A stretch of DNA of 64,000 nt from Planctomycetota bacterium (GTDB lineage Bacteria; Planctomycetota; UBA1135), in assembly GCA_004295085.1 (NCBI GenBank), contig SHNF01000002.1, positions 670,207 through 734,206 on the forward strand, written 5' to 3'. Positions within the stretch are counted from its first letter, which is position 1. Each line of letters opens with the position of its first letter. Below the pieces are notes generated by a model. That model saw only the letters and a list, made by a program, of their open reading frames with translations. It searched no databases and was not told where the DNA came from. Below are positions 52,283 through 63,027 of the stretch, piece by piece. A program made the translations under genes and the position numbers.

Positions 52283-53819
52283 ATGCTTGCTTGCCTGCTC
52301 CTGGCTCTTCCCGCTGCTCAGACGGTCCAGCACACGTACTACGGCGATTCCGCCGGCGACGAGTTCGGCTCGGCCGTGGACGTGCTCGGCGACCTGGACG
52401 GGGACGGTCGCGACGAATTCGTGGTCGGCGCGCACTGGGACAGCAACAACGGCTTCCACGCCGGAAGCGTGACCGTGTTCGACGGGCGCACCGGCCAGGC
52501 CCTGGCGGTCTTCTACGGCGACACCACACAGGACTGGCTGGGGACCTCGGTGGCCGGCGCCGGCGACGTGGACGCCGACGGTGTGCCGGACATCATCGCG
52601 GGCGCTCCCCAACCCTCCCCTTCGATCTCGAAACTCGGCTATGCCCGCGTGTACTCCGGCCGCACCGGAGCCACGCTTTACACCTGGTACGGCGGGGCGG
52701 TGGAAGACTACGCCGGTTACGCCGTGGACGGGGTCGGCGACCTGGACCGTGACGGCCATGCGGAGATCGCCGTGAGCGCCAAGAACGACGACACGCTTGC
52801 CGGAGTCGACTCGGGGAGCGTCACCGTGTACTCGGGCAGCACCGGAACTGTCCTCTTCTTCTTCAGCGGCGATTCCGGCGGCGACTACCTGGGCACTTCT
52901 CTGGCCGGCTGCGGCGACGTCAACGCCGACGGTGTCCCGGACATCGCCGCCGGAGCCTCCCCGATCTTCGGCACTGGTTACGTCCGGGTCTTCTCCGGTC
53001 GCGACGGTTCCTCGCTGCAGTACTACAGCTACGGCGGCATGTTCGATCAGTTCGGCGTGAGCTGCGACGGCGCCGGCGATGTGGACGGCGACGGCTACGG
53101 CGACGTCATCGTCGGCGCCAACCTGGACGGCGGCTTCCCCGAGCCGGGCAGCGCGCGCGTGCTCTCGGGCGCCAGCGGCGGGTTGATCCACGAGTACTGG
53201 GGCGACCTGGACGCCGACAGCTTCGGCTGGTCCGTGCGCAACGCCGGTGACGTGGACGGCGACGGCGTGCCGGACGCGCTGGTGGGCGCCTGGCAGAGCC
53301 TGATCGGCTTCGGCAACGGCTACGCGCGCCTGTTCAGCGGCGCCGACGGCGCGGTGCTGCTCACCCTGACCGGAGAGGGCCTGGACGACGACTTCGGCTA
53401 CGCGGTCGCGCCCGCGGGTGATACCGATGGCGAAGGCTTGCTCGACCTCCTGGTCGGCGCGCTCTCCGATGACGACAACGGGGCGTCCTGCGGCAGCGCG
53501 CGCCTGCTGACCGGCTTCCTGCTGCTGCGGGAGGTCGCGCCGGGCGTCGCCGGCGCTGCGAACGTCCTGGAGGCCGCGCACGCGACGCCCGGAGCGCGCG
53601 TGTACTTCGCCTACGGCTCCAGCGCCGGGCGCACGCCGATTCCGGGCTGTGGCAGCTTGAGCGTGGGCATCCTGCACGCTCAGCTTGCGGGCACGGCGTA
53701 CGCCGATCCGCAGGGTCATGCCGCGCTGGCACGCAACGTCCCCGCCGCCGCCTCCGGCCGCCTGTTCTTCTACCAGGCCGTGCAGCCGAGCCTGTGCCTG
53801 GCCAGCGCAGTGCTCAGCA

Positions 53820-53833
<14 letters not shown>
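52283..53833 (+). CDS. Secreted FG-GAP seven-bladed propeller protein
   Basis: A 516-residue protein with a very short uncharged signal (LACLLLALPAAQ). Seven FG-GAP units follow: GDLDGDGRDEFVVGAH, GDVDADGVPDIIAGAP, GDLDRDGHAEIAVSA, GDVNADGVPDIAAGA, GDVDGDGYGDVIVGA, GDVDGDGVPDALVGA and GDTDGEGLLDLLVGA. The C-terminal 100 residues are a beta module (APGVAGAANVLEAAHATPGA, VYFAYGSSAGRTPIPGCGSL, ARNVPAAASGRLFFYQAVQP, then LCLASAVLSITFS), similar in plan to the tails of the FG-GAP trio and the IPT/TIG protein. The frame is open upstream to 51512, but that part is antisense to the sigma fusion gene. The 3' end overlaps the convergent M20 gene by 14 bases. Confidence 0.82.
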
Positions 53834-55313
<1,480 letters not shown>

Positions 55314-55319
55314 GGCGAA

Positions 55320-55325
55320 AGGATA
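55320..55325 (-). promoter_or_regulatory. Candidate -10 box (TATCCT) shared region between divergent M20 and NDH-2 genes
   Basis: On the minus strand TATCCT ends six bases before the M20 ATG. On the plus strand the same bases read GGATACTCT, containing GATACT or TACTCT, which end six or four bases before the NDH-2 GTG at 55334. The divergent -10 elements would therefore overlap. Confidence 0.4.
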
Positions 55326-55333
55326 CTCTCGCC

Positions 55334-56644
55334 GTGTTGAACGGCTCCGCGCCCCGCGTCGTCGTCCTGGGCGGCGGCTTTGGCGGCCTGACCGCGGCCA
55401 GGGCGCTGCGGCGCGCGCGCGTGCAGGTGACGCTGCTGGACCGGCGCAACCATCACCTGTTCCAGCCGATGCTGTACCAGGTGGCCACGGCCGCCCTGGC
55501 CGCGCCGGACATCGCCATGCCGATCCGCAAGGTGCTGCGGCGACAGCGCAACGCCACCGTGCTGCTGGCGGAGGCGCGCGCCGTGGACCTGGCGCGGCGC
55601 CAGGTGCTTCTGTACGATGGCGCGCTCGGCTACGACTTCCTGGTGATCGCCACCGGCGTCACGCACTCCTACTTCGGGCATGAGGAGTGGGCCGAGCACG
55701 CGCCCGGCCTCAAGGATCTGGCGGACGCCTTCCGGGTCCGGGCCCGTGTGCTGCTGGCCTTCGAGGCCGCCGAGCGCGAGCCGGAGGCACAGCGCCGCCG
55801 GGACTGGCTGCGCTTCGTGATCATCGGCGGCGGCCCGACCGGCGTGGAGCTGGCGGGAGCCCTGGCGGAGATCGCGCGCAAGACCCTGGCCCGCGACTTC
55901 CGCAACTTCGACCCGCGCAGCGCCGAGGTGCTGCTGCTGGAGGGTGGCGGGCGCATCCTTCCGAGCTATCCGCCGGAGCTGTCCGCGTCGGCGGTGCGCC
56001 AGCTCGAGGAGCTGGGTGCCGCGGTGCGCACCGGGGCCGCGGTCGTCAACGTGGACGCGGACGGCGTGGAGCTGCGCGGAGGCGAGCGCATCGCGGCGCG
56101 TACGGTTCTGTGGGCCGCAGGCGTGCAGGCGGCGCCGCTCACGCGCGGGCTGGGCGCTCCCCTGGACCGTTCCGGGCGGGTGCTGGTGCTGCCCGACCTC
56201 ACCGTTCCCGGGCACCCGCAGGCGTTCGTGATCGGAGACGCCGCCGCCCTGGAGCAGGACGGCAGGCCGGTGCCCGGCGTGGCGCCCGCGGCCATGCAGA
56301 TGGGCGCGCACGCGGCCGCCAGCATCGAGCGCGTCCTGGCAGGGAAGCCGTCGCTGCCGTTCCGGTACCGCGACAAGGGTGCACTCGCCACCATCGGCCG
56401 CCGGCGGGCGGTGGCCCACTTCGGCCGCTACCGCTTCTCCGGCTTCCTGGCGTGGACCCTGTGGCTCCTGGTGCACATCTTCTTCCTGATCGGTTTCCGC
56501 AACCGCTTCGTGGTCCTGTTCGAATGGGCCTGGGCTTATCTCACCTACCAGCGCAGCGCGCGGGTCATCCTGGAGTCCGGCCGGAACCTGGGCGGCGGCG
56601 CCTGCCCCCCGGCCGGTCAGTCCAGGAAATCCGCATCGCCCTGA
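55334..56644 (+). CDS. Type II NADH dehydrogenase (NDH-2)
   Basis: A 436-residue FAD protein that passes electrons from NADH to quinone without pumping protons. VVVLGGGFGGLTAARAL is the FAD-binding Rossmann motif; NHHLFQPMLYQVATA is the NDH-2 signature. FVIIGGGPTGVELAGALAE is the NADH-binding motif; FVIGDAAAL is the second FAD motif; VAPAAMQMGAHAA and GALATIGRRRAVAHFG are conserved. The C-terminus has hydrophobic, probably membrane-associating helices (FLAWTLWLLVHIFFLIGF). Start GTG at 55334. Its 3' end overlaps the convergent GNAT-like gene by 28 bases. Confidence 0.9.
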   Translation: MLNGSAPRVVVLGGGFGGLTAARALRRARVQVTLLDRRNHHLFQPMLYQVATAALAAPDIAMPIRKVLRRQRNATVLLAEARAVDLARRQVLLYDGALGYDFLVIATGVTHSYFGHEEWAEHAPGLKDLADAFRVRARVLLAFEAAEREPEAQRRRDWLRFVIIGGGPTGVELAGALAEIARKTLARDFRNFDPRSAEVLLLEGGGRILPSYPPELSASAVRQLEELGAAVRTGAAVVNVDADGVELRGGERIAARTVLWAAGVQAAPLTRGLGAPLDRSGRVLVLPDLTVPGHPQAFVIGDAAALEQDGRPVPGVAPAAMQMGAHAAASIERVLAGKPSLPFRYRDKGALATIGRRRAVAHFGRYRFSGFLAWTLWLLVHIFFLIGFRNRFVVLFEWAWAYLTYQRSARVILESGRNLGGGACPPAGQSRKSASP

Positions 56645-57723
56645 GCGTAGTACCAGCACGCGCCGTCCAGGACCGGCGCCGGCACGCCGTCCGGCTGCAG
56701 CGGCGAGATGACCACGTGATCCGGGTCCTTGCGCGCGCTGCGCCAGGCGCGGCCGTGGACCGTGGCGTGGGCCGGGCTGCTCGGCACCGGCGCGAAGCGC
56801 AGGAAGTCGCTGCCGTGGGCGCGGGCCAGCCGCGCGGACGCGTGCAGCAGCGCCTGCGCGGTGCACAGGTCGCGCCCGCAGAACAGGTCGAGGACGGTGG
56901 TCAGCTCGCCCGCGCCTTCCGCGTGGTGGCGCAGCACCGCATAGCCGCACAGCCGGCCGTGGCGGCGCGCGGCCAGCACGACGGCCGGCAGCGGGCAGCG
57001 GAACCAGCGCCAGCGCAGCTCGCGCGCATCGCGGCGCAGCAGCACCGGGAAGCTGTCGCGCTCGCGCTCCCACAGCTCGTCGAACTCGGCGCCGGCGTCC
57101 GCGGCAACACTGACCTCGAGAGCCCGCGACCGGCGGCGCAGGGACCAGTCGAAGGCGTGGTCGGCCAGCGCGGCTGCGGCCAGGCCGGCCCACCCGGCGC
57201 GGCGCTGCAGCGCGAGACGCCACGACAGCCGCCGCTCGCGGACTTCTAGCCGCAGCAGCGTGCGGTACGCCGCCAGGCGCGCGCCCACCACGGCCGCAGC
57301 GCTGCTCACGCCGCCGCCGAAGCCCACGACGGCGCCCCGGGCGCGGCCCTGCTCGCGCGTATGGCGCGCCAGCAGCCGGAACACGCGGCCGCTCCAGCGC
57401 GCGCCCGGGTGGACCACGGACCAACAGGCCTGCACCGCCCAGGCGTCGCGGCCGCGGATGCGGATCGGGCGCAAGCTGGCCGGGTAGAGACCTGCCAGCC
57501 GGCCATCCGGCTCGAAGGCGGCGGCGATCAGCGGATTGTCGGGATCGCGCTCGTACAAGCGCCAGCGCCAGACTTCGGGGTGCGGCGCGGAGACGCCGGC
57601 TTCGTGGTACAGCCGCAGCGCCTGCGACTCCTCGTCCCGCCGCAGGCGGCGGACCAGCGCATCGGGCGGGCTGCGCCGCGGGGGCGCGGCCGGGAGCAGA
57701 ATGGGCGGAGCAGCGGCATCCAC
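56617..57723 (-). CDS. GNAT/FemAB-like N-acyltransferase (paralogue 2)
   Basis: A 368-residue protein from a GTG at 57723. It shares the plan of the gene at 11962-13128: VWRWRLYERDPDNPLIAAAF near the start, AVQACWSVVHPGARWSGRVF..ARHTREQG at the CoA-like loop, ELRWRWFRCPLPAVVLAARR in the second half, and the ending CWYYAQGDADFLD. The conserved ending YxQGDxDFxD appears to be a mark of this group. The N-terminal 25 residues are Pro/Ala-rich. It lies 59 bases downstream of the cardiolipin synthase start region on the same strand, with convergent overlap with NDH-2. Substrate unknown. Confidence 0.6.
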   Translation of the reverse strand: MDAAAPPILLPAAPPRRSPPDALVRRLRRDEESQALRLYHEAGVSAPHPEVWRWRLYERDPDNPLIAAAFEPDGRLAGLYPASLRPIRIRGRDAWAVQACWSVVHPGARWSGRVFRLLARHTREQGRARGAVVGFGGGVSSAAAVVGARLAAYRTLLRLEVRERRLSWRLALQRRAGWAGLAAAALADHAFDWSLRRRSRALEVSVAADAGAEFDELWERERDSFPVLLRRDARELRWRWFRCPLPAVVLAARRHGRLCGYAVLRHHAEGAGELTTVLDLFCGRDLCTAQALLHASARLARAHGSDFLRFAPVPSSPAHATVHGRAWRSARKDPDHVVISPLQPDGVPAPVLDGACWYYAQGDADFLD

Positions 57724-57782
57724 GTCCGGATGACGGACTGCCCCGAAAAGGTTACGCGCCGACGCGGCCGCCCGGGGATGCG

Positions 57783-59195
57783 TCAGAGATACGGGGACAG
57801 CAGGCGGGCCACTCCATCGCGCAGCTTGATCGCGAGCGGCCGGTTCTGGTCGTCCCACCAGGTGTAGCGCCGGGAGACGGCCTTGGCCGCGTCGAAGTGG
57901 TGCGCCAGCTCCGCCACCAGGCCGCGATCGTAGATCTCCAGGTTGAACTCGAAGTTCAGGCGCAGGCTGCGCGGGTCCAGGTTGGCCGAGCCGACCAGCG
58001 CGTACTGCTCGTCCACGAGGAACAGCTTGGTGTGCACGAACGGCGGCGGCTGGAACCCGATCCAGATGTCGCGCTTGAGCAGCTCCCAGAGGTAGGCGCG
58101 GCTGGCCCAGTCCACGAACGGCAGGTTGTTCTGGCCCGGAAGCAGCAGCTCGATCTTCACGCCGCGCAGCGCCGCGGCGTTCAGCGTCGCGATGAGCTCG
58201 CGGCTCGGGATGAAGTACGGCGTCATGATGAGCACCCGCTCGCGCGCGGCGTTCAGGGCGCCGATCAGGATCCAGGTCAGCTTCTCGAAGTCCTCGTTGG
58301 GGCCGGCGCTGACGCCGCGGCACACCGCCGGCCCGGTGCCCGTCGGGTTCGGCACCAGGTCGCTGAAGCAGGCCTTGCCCGAGACGAAGGACCAGTCCTC
58401 CAGGAACGCGGCCTCCATCTGCGGCACCACCGGCCCGGTCACGCGGAATTGCAGGTCCACGACGCGGTCGGGATTGTCCAGGCGGCCGGCCAGGTGCCGG
58501 TCGCCGATGTTCATGCCGCCAGTGAAGCCGACGCTGCCGTCCACCACCAGCAGTTTGCGGTGGTTGCGCAGGTTCAGGTGGATCGCGGGATTGCGCAGTG
58601 ACAGCGGCAGGAAGCGCGCCGCCGGCACGCCGCGGGCGCGCAGCAGCGCAGTCGCGCGCGGGCGCGAATAGCGCTCGCCCACGGCGTCCACCAGCACCTT
58701 GACGTCGGCGCCGCGCCGGACCGCCTCCGCCAGGCAGTCCATGAAGCGCAGCCCGGTGGCGTTGCTCTCGAAGATGTAGGTCGAGAGGTACACCGAGCGG
58801 CGCGCCCCCGCGATCGCCTCCCACATGGCAGGAAATGCCTCTTCGCCGTTGTGCAGCGGCTGCACCCGGTTGCCGTCGACCAGCGGGCGGCGCGTGACCG
58901 CGTCGGACACCCGCACCAGCGCGGCCACTTCCACCGGCAGGGCGGCCTGCACCGCAGCGTGGCGCTTGCGATCCGCGACGCTGGACATGCGCCGGCCCAG
59001 GCGGCGCGCCTGGGTTTGGATGCGGTTGACGCCGAACAGGAAATAGACCAGGCCGCCAACGCCAGGGAAGGCCACGCAGGTCACGATCCAGCCCCAGGCC
59101 GCCCGCGGATCGCGCTTGTACAGCACGGCGTGGCCCACCGCGAGCGCGCTCACCGCGATGAGCACGATATCCACGAGCAGGCCGAGGCCCGGCAC
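57783..59195 (-). CDS. cls: Cardiolipin synthase (phospholipase D family)
   Basis: A 470-residue membrane enzyme that condenses two phosphatidylglycerols into cardiolipin. Two N-terminal helices (GLLVDIVLIAVSALAVGHAV, WGWIVTCVAFPGVGGLVYFL) precede two HKD domains: LNLRNHRKLLVVDGSVGFTG at about residues 216-235 and PFVHTKLFLVDEQYALVGSA at about 392-411, each with H-x-K-x4-D. YIFESNATG, MTPYFIPSRELI and LDPRSLRLNFEFNLEIYD are typical. Normal length. It is in one unit with uppS, 49 bases upstream, both serving the envelope. Confidence 0.92.
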   Translation of the reverse strand: MPGLGLLVDIVLIAVSALAVGHAVLYKRDPRAAWGWIVTCVAFPGVGGLVYFLFGVNRIQTQARRLGRRMSSVADRKRHAAVQAALPVEVAALVRVSDAVTRRPLVDGNRVQPLHNGEEAFPAMWEAIAGARRSVYLSTYIFESNATGLRFMDCLAEAVRRGADVKVLVDAVGERYSRPRATALLRARGVPAARFLPLSLRNPAIHLNLRNHRKLLVVDGSVGFTGGMNIGDRHLAGRLDNPDRVVDLQFRVTGPVVPQMEAAFLEDWSFVSGKACFSDLVPNPTGTGPAVCRGVSAGPNEDFEKLTWILIGALNAARERVLIMTPYFIPSRELIATLNAAALRGVKIELLLPGQNNLPFVDWASRAYLWELLKRDIWIGFQPPPFVHTKLFLVDEQYALVGSANLDPRSLRLNFEFNLEIYDRGLVAELAHHFDAAKAVSRRYTWWDDQNRPLAIKLRDGVARLLSPYL

Positions 59196-59244
59196 GGCCC
59201 CGGCCAGGGTAGCGGCGCCAGCCAGCGCCCGCGGCTGCGCCGGA

Positions 59245-59955
59245 TCAGGTGCCCGCGCGGCGCAACGGCGGCGCCGGCGCGGCCGGCAGCCCGCCGAAGC
59301 GGCGCTTGCGCGCGTGGAACCAGCGCACGGCAGCCGCGAGGTCGGCGCCGCCGAAGTCCGGCCACAGGGTGCGCAGGAACAGCAGCTCGGCGTAGGCGCA
59401 CTCCCACAGCAGGAAGTCGCTCAGGCGCTGCTCGCCCCCGGTGCGGATCAGGAGGTCCACGTCCGGGCCCAGCGCCTGCGACATCTGCGCGCGCGTGGCC
59501 GCGGCCGCCGCGGCGGCCAGGATGGCGTCGCGCGCCGAGTAGTCCCAGGCGATGCGCAGCCACAGGCGCGCGCCGGCCGCGGTGTCGCGCTCGGCCGCCG
59601 CCACCGCGTCCGCGAGCTGCGCCGGCAGCCGGTCGCGCCGGCCGAGCACGCTCAGGCGCACGCCGTTGTCGCGGCAGCGGCCGGCCTCCTGGCCCAGGTA
59701 GGCGCCCAGCAGGCGCAGCAGCGCCGCCACCTCCGCCTCCGGCCGCTTCCAGTTGTCCGAGGAGAAGGCGTACAAGCTGAGAGTGCTCACTCCCAGATCG
59801 GGGGCCGCCTCCACCACGCGCCGCACCGCCGCAGCGCCCGCGGCATGGCCTTCGCTGCGCGGCTGGCGCCGCAGCTCGGCCCAGCGGCCGTTGCCGTCCA
59901 TGATGACGGCGACGTGCAGTCCCGTGTGACTTTGTGAAGCAAAGCTCATGGCCAA
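59245..59955 (-). CDS. uppS: Isoprenyl diphosphate synthase, undecaprenyl type
   Basis: A 236-residue cis-prenyltransferase that makes the C55 carrier for peptidoglycan and O-antigen. [20 protein letters not shown] carries the catalytic Asp; [20 protein letters not shown] and [18 protein letters not shown] are family signatures, and [20 protein letters not shown] is the diphosphate-binding end. The motif usually read NYGGR is WDYSARD here (Asp for Asn, Ser-Ala for Gly-Gly), a small deviation in an otherwise normal enzyme. Downstream on the same strand is the cardiolipin synthase gene. Confidence 0.92.
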   Translation of the reverse strand: MAMSFASQSHTGLHVAVIMDGNGRWAELRRQPRSEGHAAGAAAVRRVVEAAPDLGVSTLSLYAFSSDNWKRPEAEVAALLRLLGAYLGQEAGRCRDNGVRLSVLGRRDRLPAQLADAVAAAERDTAAGARLWLRIAWDYSARDAILAAAAAAATRAQMSQALGPDVDLLIRTGGEQRLSDFLLWECAYAELLFLRTLWPDFGGADLAAAVRWFHARKRRFGGLPAAPAPPLRRAGT

Positions 59956-59965
59956 AAAAAGAGAT

Positions 59966-60325
59966 TCAGCTGTCGCGCACCGCCTGGATCAGGGCTTCCA
60001 TGTGGTCGAGGTAGCGCTCCAGGGCCCGGCGGCCCGCGGCCGTCAGGCGGAATTCGGTGCGCGGAGAACGCCCCTGGAACGTCTTGGTGCAGGTGAGGTA
60101 GCGCGCCTCTTCCAGCTTGCGCGCGTGCACGCTCAGGTTGCCGTCGCTGGTCCTCAGCATCGCCTTCAGCTCGTTGAAGCTGAGTGCATCCGCGACCGCC
60201 AGCGCGCTCACGATGCCGAGCCGCACGTGCTCGTGGATCAGGCGGTCCAACTCCGGGCCGGGGCTGCCCCCGGCCAGCCGGCGCGGGCGCCGCTGGTCTT
60301 TCGGCAGAGCGCCGCTCCTAGCCAC
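59966..60325 (-). CDS. Winged-helix transcriptional regulator (PF13601/HTH_27-like)
   Basis: A 119-residue DNA-binding protein. [40 protein letters not shown] and [20 protein letters not shown], then [18 protein letters not shown], are the winged-helix pattern of small MarR/ArsR-like regulators of this group. A basic N-terminal extension ([19 protein letters not shown]) is present. It overlaps the end of the membrane-protein gene by eight bases and is translated after it. Regulators of this type often control the adjacent membrane-protein operon. A palindrome that could be its site lies upstream of that operon at 60970-60986. Confidence 0.82.
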   Translation of the reverse strand: MARSGALPKDQRRPRRLAGGSPGPELDRLIHEHVRLGIVSALAVADALSFNELKAMLRTSDGNLSVHARKLEEARYLTCTKTFQGRSPRTEFRLTAAGRRALERYLDHMEALIQAVRDS

Positions 60326-60932
60326 CGTACCTCCGGGCGATGACCATCCCGAACACGAGATGCAGGCCGCCGAAGCCCGCGGCCATGAAGGCGTCGCCCC
60401 AGGACTCCGGCGCGAACAAGGCGGCGGCGCCCAGCGCCATGAAACACAGGCCCATCAAGGGCACGATGCGCACCGCGTGCGCGCCGCCGGTGCATACGCC
60501 GGCCCCGTAGGTGAGCAGCCAGACACCCGGCAGCCAGCCGGTGAGCTGCGCGCGCCACAACAGCGCCGTCAGCAGCGCTCCGACGATCATGGGCGGGCAC
60601 AGGCTCAGGGCGAAGCGGCGTGCGCTTCCCGTCCACAAGGGCACCGAGGCCCTGCGCGCCTTGCGCGCCACCGTCCAGGCGCCGATGCCCAGGGCCAGGC
60701 CCGCTTCCGCCAGCCAGATCAGCGTCCAGGCGGCCGCCGAGGCCTGGCGCGCGGCGGCGAAAGCCGCGAGCAGTGCCGTCGCGCCCATGGCCACGCCGCC
60801 GTAGCCGGGCACCGCCGTGAACGGGCCGGCCTGCTCCATGGTCTGGCGGATGAACGCCAGATCCTCCATGGCCCGGGCGTGCAGCGCCGGGCGCCGATCG
60901 CTGACCAGATGGAGGGGTCGCGCGCCAGCCAT
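60318..60932 (-). CDS. Membrane protein paired with the winged-helix regulator
   Basis: A 204-residue protein with five or six predicted transmembrane helices, such as GVAMGATALLAAFAAARQ, WTLIWLAEAGLALGIGAWTV, LCPPMIVGALLTALLWRAQL, VRIVPLMGLCFMALGAAALF and [19 protein letters not shown] cytoplasmic start has EDLAFIRQTMEQAGPFTAVP, a segment commonly seen before the first helix in this type of regulator-linked membrane protein. No enzymatic motif. A promoter-like TTTACA/TAAGCT pair and a palindrome precede it. It forms an operon with the downstream regulator. Confidence 0.72.
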   Translation of the reverse strand: MAGARPLHLVSDRRPALHARAMEDLAFIRQTMEQAGPFTAVPGYGGVAMGATALLAAFAAARQASAAAWTLIWLAEAGLALGIGAWTVARKARRASVPLWTGSARRFALSLCPPMIVGALLTALLWRAQLTGWLPGVWLLTYGAGVCTGGAHAVRIVPLMGLCFMALGAAALFAPESWGDAFMAAGFGGLHLVFGMVIARRYGG

Positions 60933-60954
60933 GGGGATTCCTAAGTCGCCGCCC

Positions 60955-60986
60955 AGCTTAGCACCAGGTACTTTGCCCTGTAAAGT
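60955..60986 (-). promoter_or_regulatory. Promoter with overlapping palindrome upstream of the membrane protein/regulator pair
   Basis: On the minus strand TTTACA (60984-60979) resembles a -35, and TAAGCT (60960-60955) lies 18 bases downstream as a -10. The palindrome ACTTT (60970-60974) / AAAGT (60982-60986), with a seven-base centre, overlaps the -35. This is a natural place for a repressor; the co-transcribed winged-helix protein is the obvious candidate. A leader of about 16 bases with AGGA would remain. Confidence 0.5.
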
Positions 60987-60999
60987 GACAGCTGGGCCG

Positions 61000-63021
61000 C
61001 TAGCGTCGCGGACCCTGCGCGGGGTCCGGCGCCGGCGCTTCCTGGTCTTCGTCGCCGAACAAACCGGCGTATCCCAGCTCCTCCAGGGCGGCCTGCTGTT
61101 CCGGCGTCATGACCTGCTCTTCCGGGGCGCGGGCGGCCTGCAGCAGCCCGAGCGCGGCATCGCGCATGACCTGCACGCGCGCCGGCTCGCGCTCGAGCCG
61201 GTTGTCCAGTTCCAGCGGATCGCCGGCAACGTCGTACAGCGCCATCGGAGTGAGTTCTGCGCTGGACGTGCCCAGGCCCTGGTAGGCGCAGATCAGCTTC
61301 CATCCGCCGTCGTAGAAGGCCAGAGTCTCCGGACCCACGGCGATGCGCGCGCGCTTGCCGGGGTCGATGATGAGCACGTTGCGGCCCTCCATCGCCGCCG
61401 GCACGGGCAGCCCGCACAGCGACAGCAGCGTGGGCGCCACGTCCTCCAGGAACGGCGGGATCGCCAGCTTTCCGGGAGTGACGCCGGGGCCGGCCAGGAC
61501 GAAGGGCACGCGCAGCAGCGGCTCGTACACCGAGTTGTTGTGCAGCATCAGGTTGTGCTCGCCGAACTGCTCGCCGTGGTCGCCCGTGACCAGGACCAGG
61601 GTCGGACGGCCGGTCTTCTCGACCTGCTGCAAGACCTCCCCGATCACATGGTCGATGTAGAGCAGTTCCTCGTGATAGACGGCGTGCAGCACGCGGGTGG
61701 CCGCACGGGCATCCTCCTGGCCCATGGCCAGGTGACTCTGCAGGGCCCGCGCCATGGTGGGATCGCCGGCCGGCCGGCCGCGATAGCGCTCCGGCAGCTC
61801 CAGGCCCGCGCTCAGCCGGCCGGCGACGCTGGGATCGGGGCTGTACGGCTGATGCGGATCCATGAAGTGCAGGAACAGGAAGTACGGCCGCGGCTGTGCC
61901 GCCGCATCGGACAGGTAGGCCAGCGCGAAGTCGCGCATGAGCGCGCCGGGGGCCGCGCCGGACTCGGCGCGGGTGATGCGCGCCTGCACCAGGCGGATCA
62001 GGACCGCCTTGTCCATCGGATCGGGCAGCAGCCAGCCGAGCCAGGTGCAGCGCGGACCCTTCCACACCACTTCCCGCGCGGCGCGGTAGTAAGGGTCGTG
62101 GGGCGCGAAATTCAGGTACAGGTCGAAGCCCTCGCCGAGGCCGGTGCGATTGTCGATGACGGCGTTGGCGGTGAGTCCCAGGGTGAGCCAGCCGGCCTTG
62201 CGCAGCTCCTCAGGGAGGCGCGGGACATCGTCGGGGATCTTGTGCTTGTTGAGGATCGTGCCGTGCGCGAGCACGCTGGTCCCGGTCAGCATGGTGACGT
62301 GACTGGGCAGCGTGGACGGGGCCGGCGCCAGCGCGTACTGGCTCCAGAGCCCGCGCGCGCGCAGCGCGTCCAGGTTGGGCGTATCCACGCCGTCGTCGAG
62401 GATGGCGTCGGCGCGCAGCGTGTCCACGGAGATCAGCACCACGTCGGGCCGCTGCGCCGCGGCCACGGCCGAGGCCGCGGGCTGGGGCAGCGGCGCGCGC
62501 GCGGCGACCTCGAACTGCCGGGCCGGGTCCACGTCGCGGCCGCCCACGCCGGCGAGGCACAAAGCCACCACGATCAGTGCGGCCGCCGCCACCGCGGCCT
62601 GGAAGCGCACGCCCGGCGCGCGCAGGCTGCGCGCGCAGAACGGCGCCATGGCCAGGCACAGGGCCGTAGCGGCCGGTAGCGCCGGCTTGGCCAGGCCTTC
62701 CCAGCCCCCGAGCAAGCCGAGCCACGCGCCCGCCAGGGTTCCCAGCCCCAGCCCCGCGCCCATCCAGTAAGCCAGCGCGGATGCCGCCATTCCGCCGCTG
62801 CGGCGCGCGAGCAGGGGCGCCAGCGCGCCCAGCAGCAGCGCCAGCGGCGCCGCGCCCAGCCACACCGCGAGGTATTTCAGATCCCAGAGCAGCAGGCCGG
62901 TCGCGTTCGGATGGAGGATGGCGGGCAGGGCCGAGGCCAGGGAGACGCCGGCCAGCGCCGCCAAGAGGCGGCGCGCAAGGCTGGCCGGGCGCGTCTCGGC
63001 CCCGGACGGACTCGAATCCAT
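61000..63021 (-). CDS. Membrane-anchored sulfatase/alkaline-phosphatase superfamily hydrolase (second copy)
   Basis: A 673-residue protein. The N-terminal 190 residues have four or five hydrophobic helices (LAVWLGAAPLALLLGALAPL, GLGLGTLAGAWLGLLGGWEG, AAVAAAALIVVALCLAGVGG). The catalytic domain starts PDVVLISVDTLRADAILDDG (metal Asp) and has VTGDHGEQFGEHNLMLHNNS (Asp-His). At the nucleophile position it reads STLPSHVTMLTG. The P-S spacing of the C-x-P-S-R motif is kept, but Cys is Thr and Arg is His, so formylglycine formation is impossible. FLFLHFMDPHQPYSPDPS is a family metal-site loop. TAGAAT at 63033-63028 lies six bases before the ATG. Related in layout to the gene at 13205-14980. Confidence 0.78.
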   Translation of the reverse strand: MDSSPSGAETRPASLARRLLAALAGVSLASALPAILHPNATGLLLWDLKYLAVWLGAAPLALLLGALAPLLARRSGGMAASALAYWMGAGLGLGTLAGAWLGLLGGWEGLAKPALPAATALCLAMAPFCARSLRAPGVRFQAAVAAAALIVVALCLAGVGGRDVDPARQFEVAARAPLPQPAASAVAAAQRPDVVLISVDTLRADAILDDGVDTPNLDALRARGLWSQYALAPAPSTLPSHVTMLTGTSVLAHGTILNKHKIPDDVPRLPEELRKAGWLTLGLTANAVIDNRTGLGEGFDLYLNFAPHDPYYRAAREVVWKGPRCTWLGWLLPDPMDKAVLIRLVQARITRAESGAAPGALMRDFALAYLSDAAAQPRPYFLFLHFMDPHQPYSPDPSVAGRLSAGLELPERYRGRPAGDPTMARALQSHLAMGQEDARAATRVLHAVYHEELLYIDHVIGEVLQQVEKTGRPTLVLVTGDHGEQFGEHNLMLHNNSVYEPLLRVPFVLAGPGVTPGKLAIPPFLEDVAPTLLSLCGLPVPAAMEGRNVLIIDPGKRARIAVGPETLAFYDGGWKLICAYQGLGTSSAELTPMALYDVAGDPLELDNRLEREPARVQVMRDAALGLLQAARAPEEQVMTPEQQAALEELGYAGLFGDEDQEAPAPDPAQGPRR

Positions 63022-63027
63022 GCGTGG

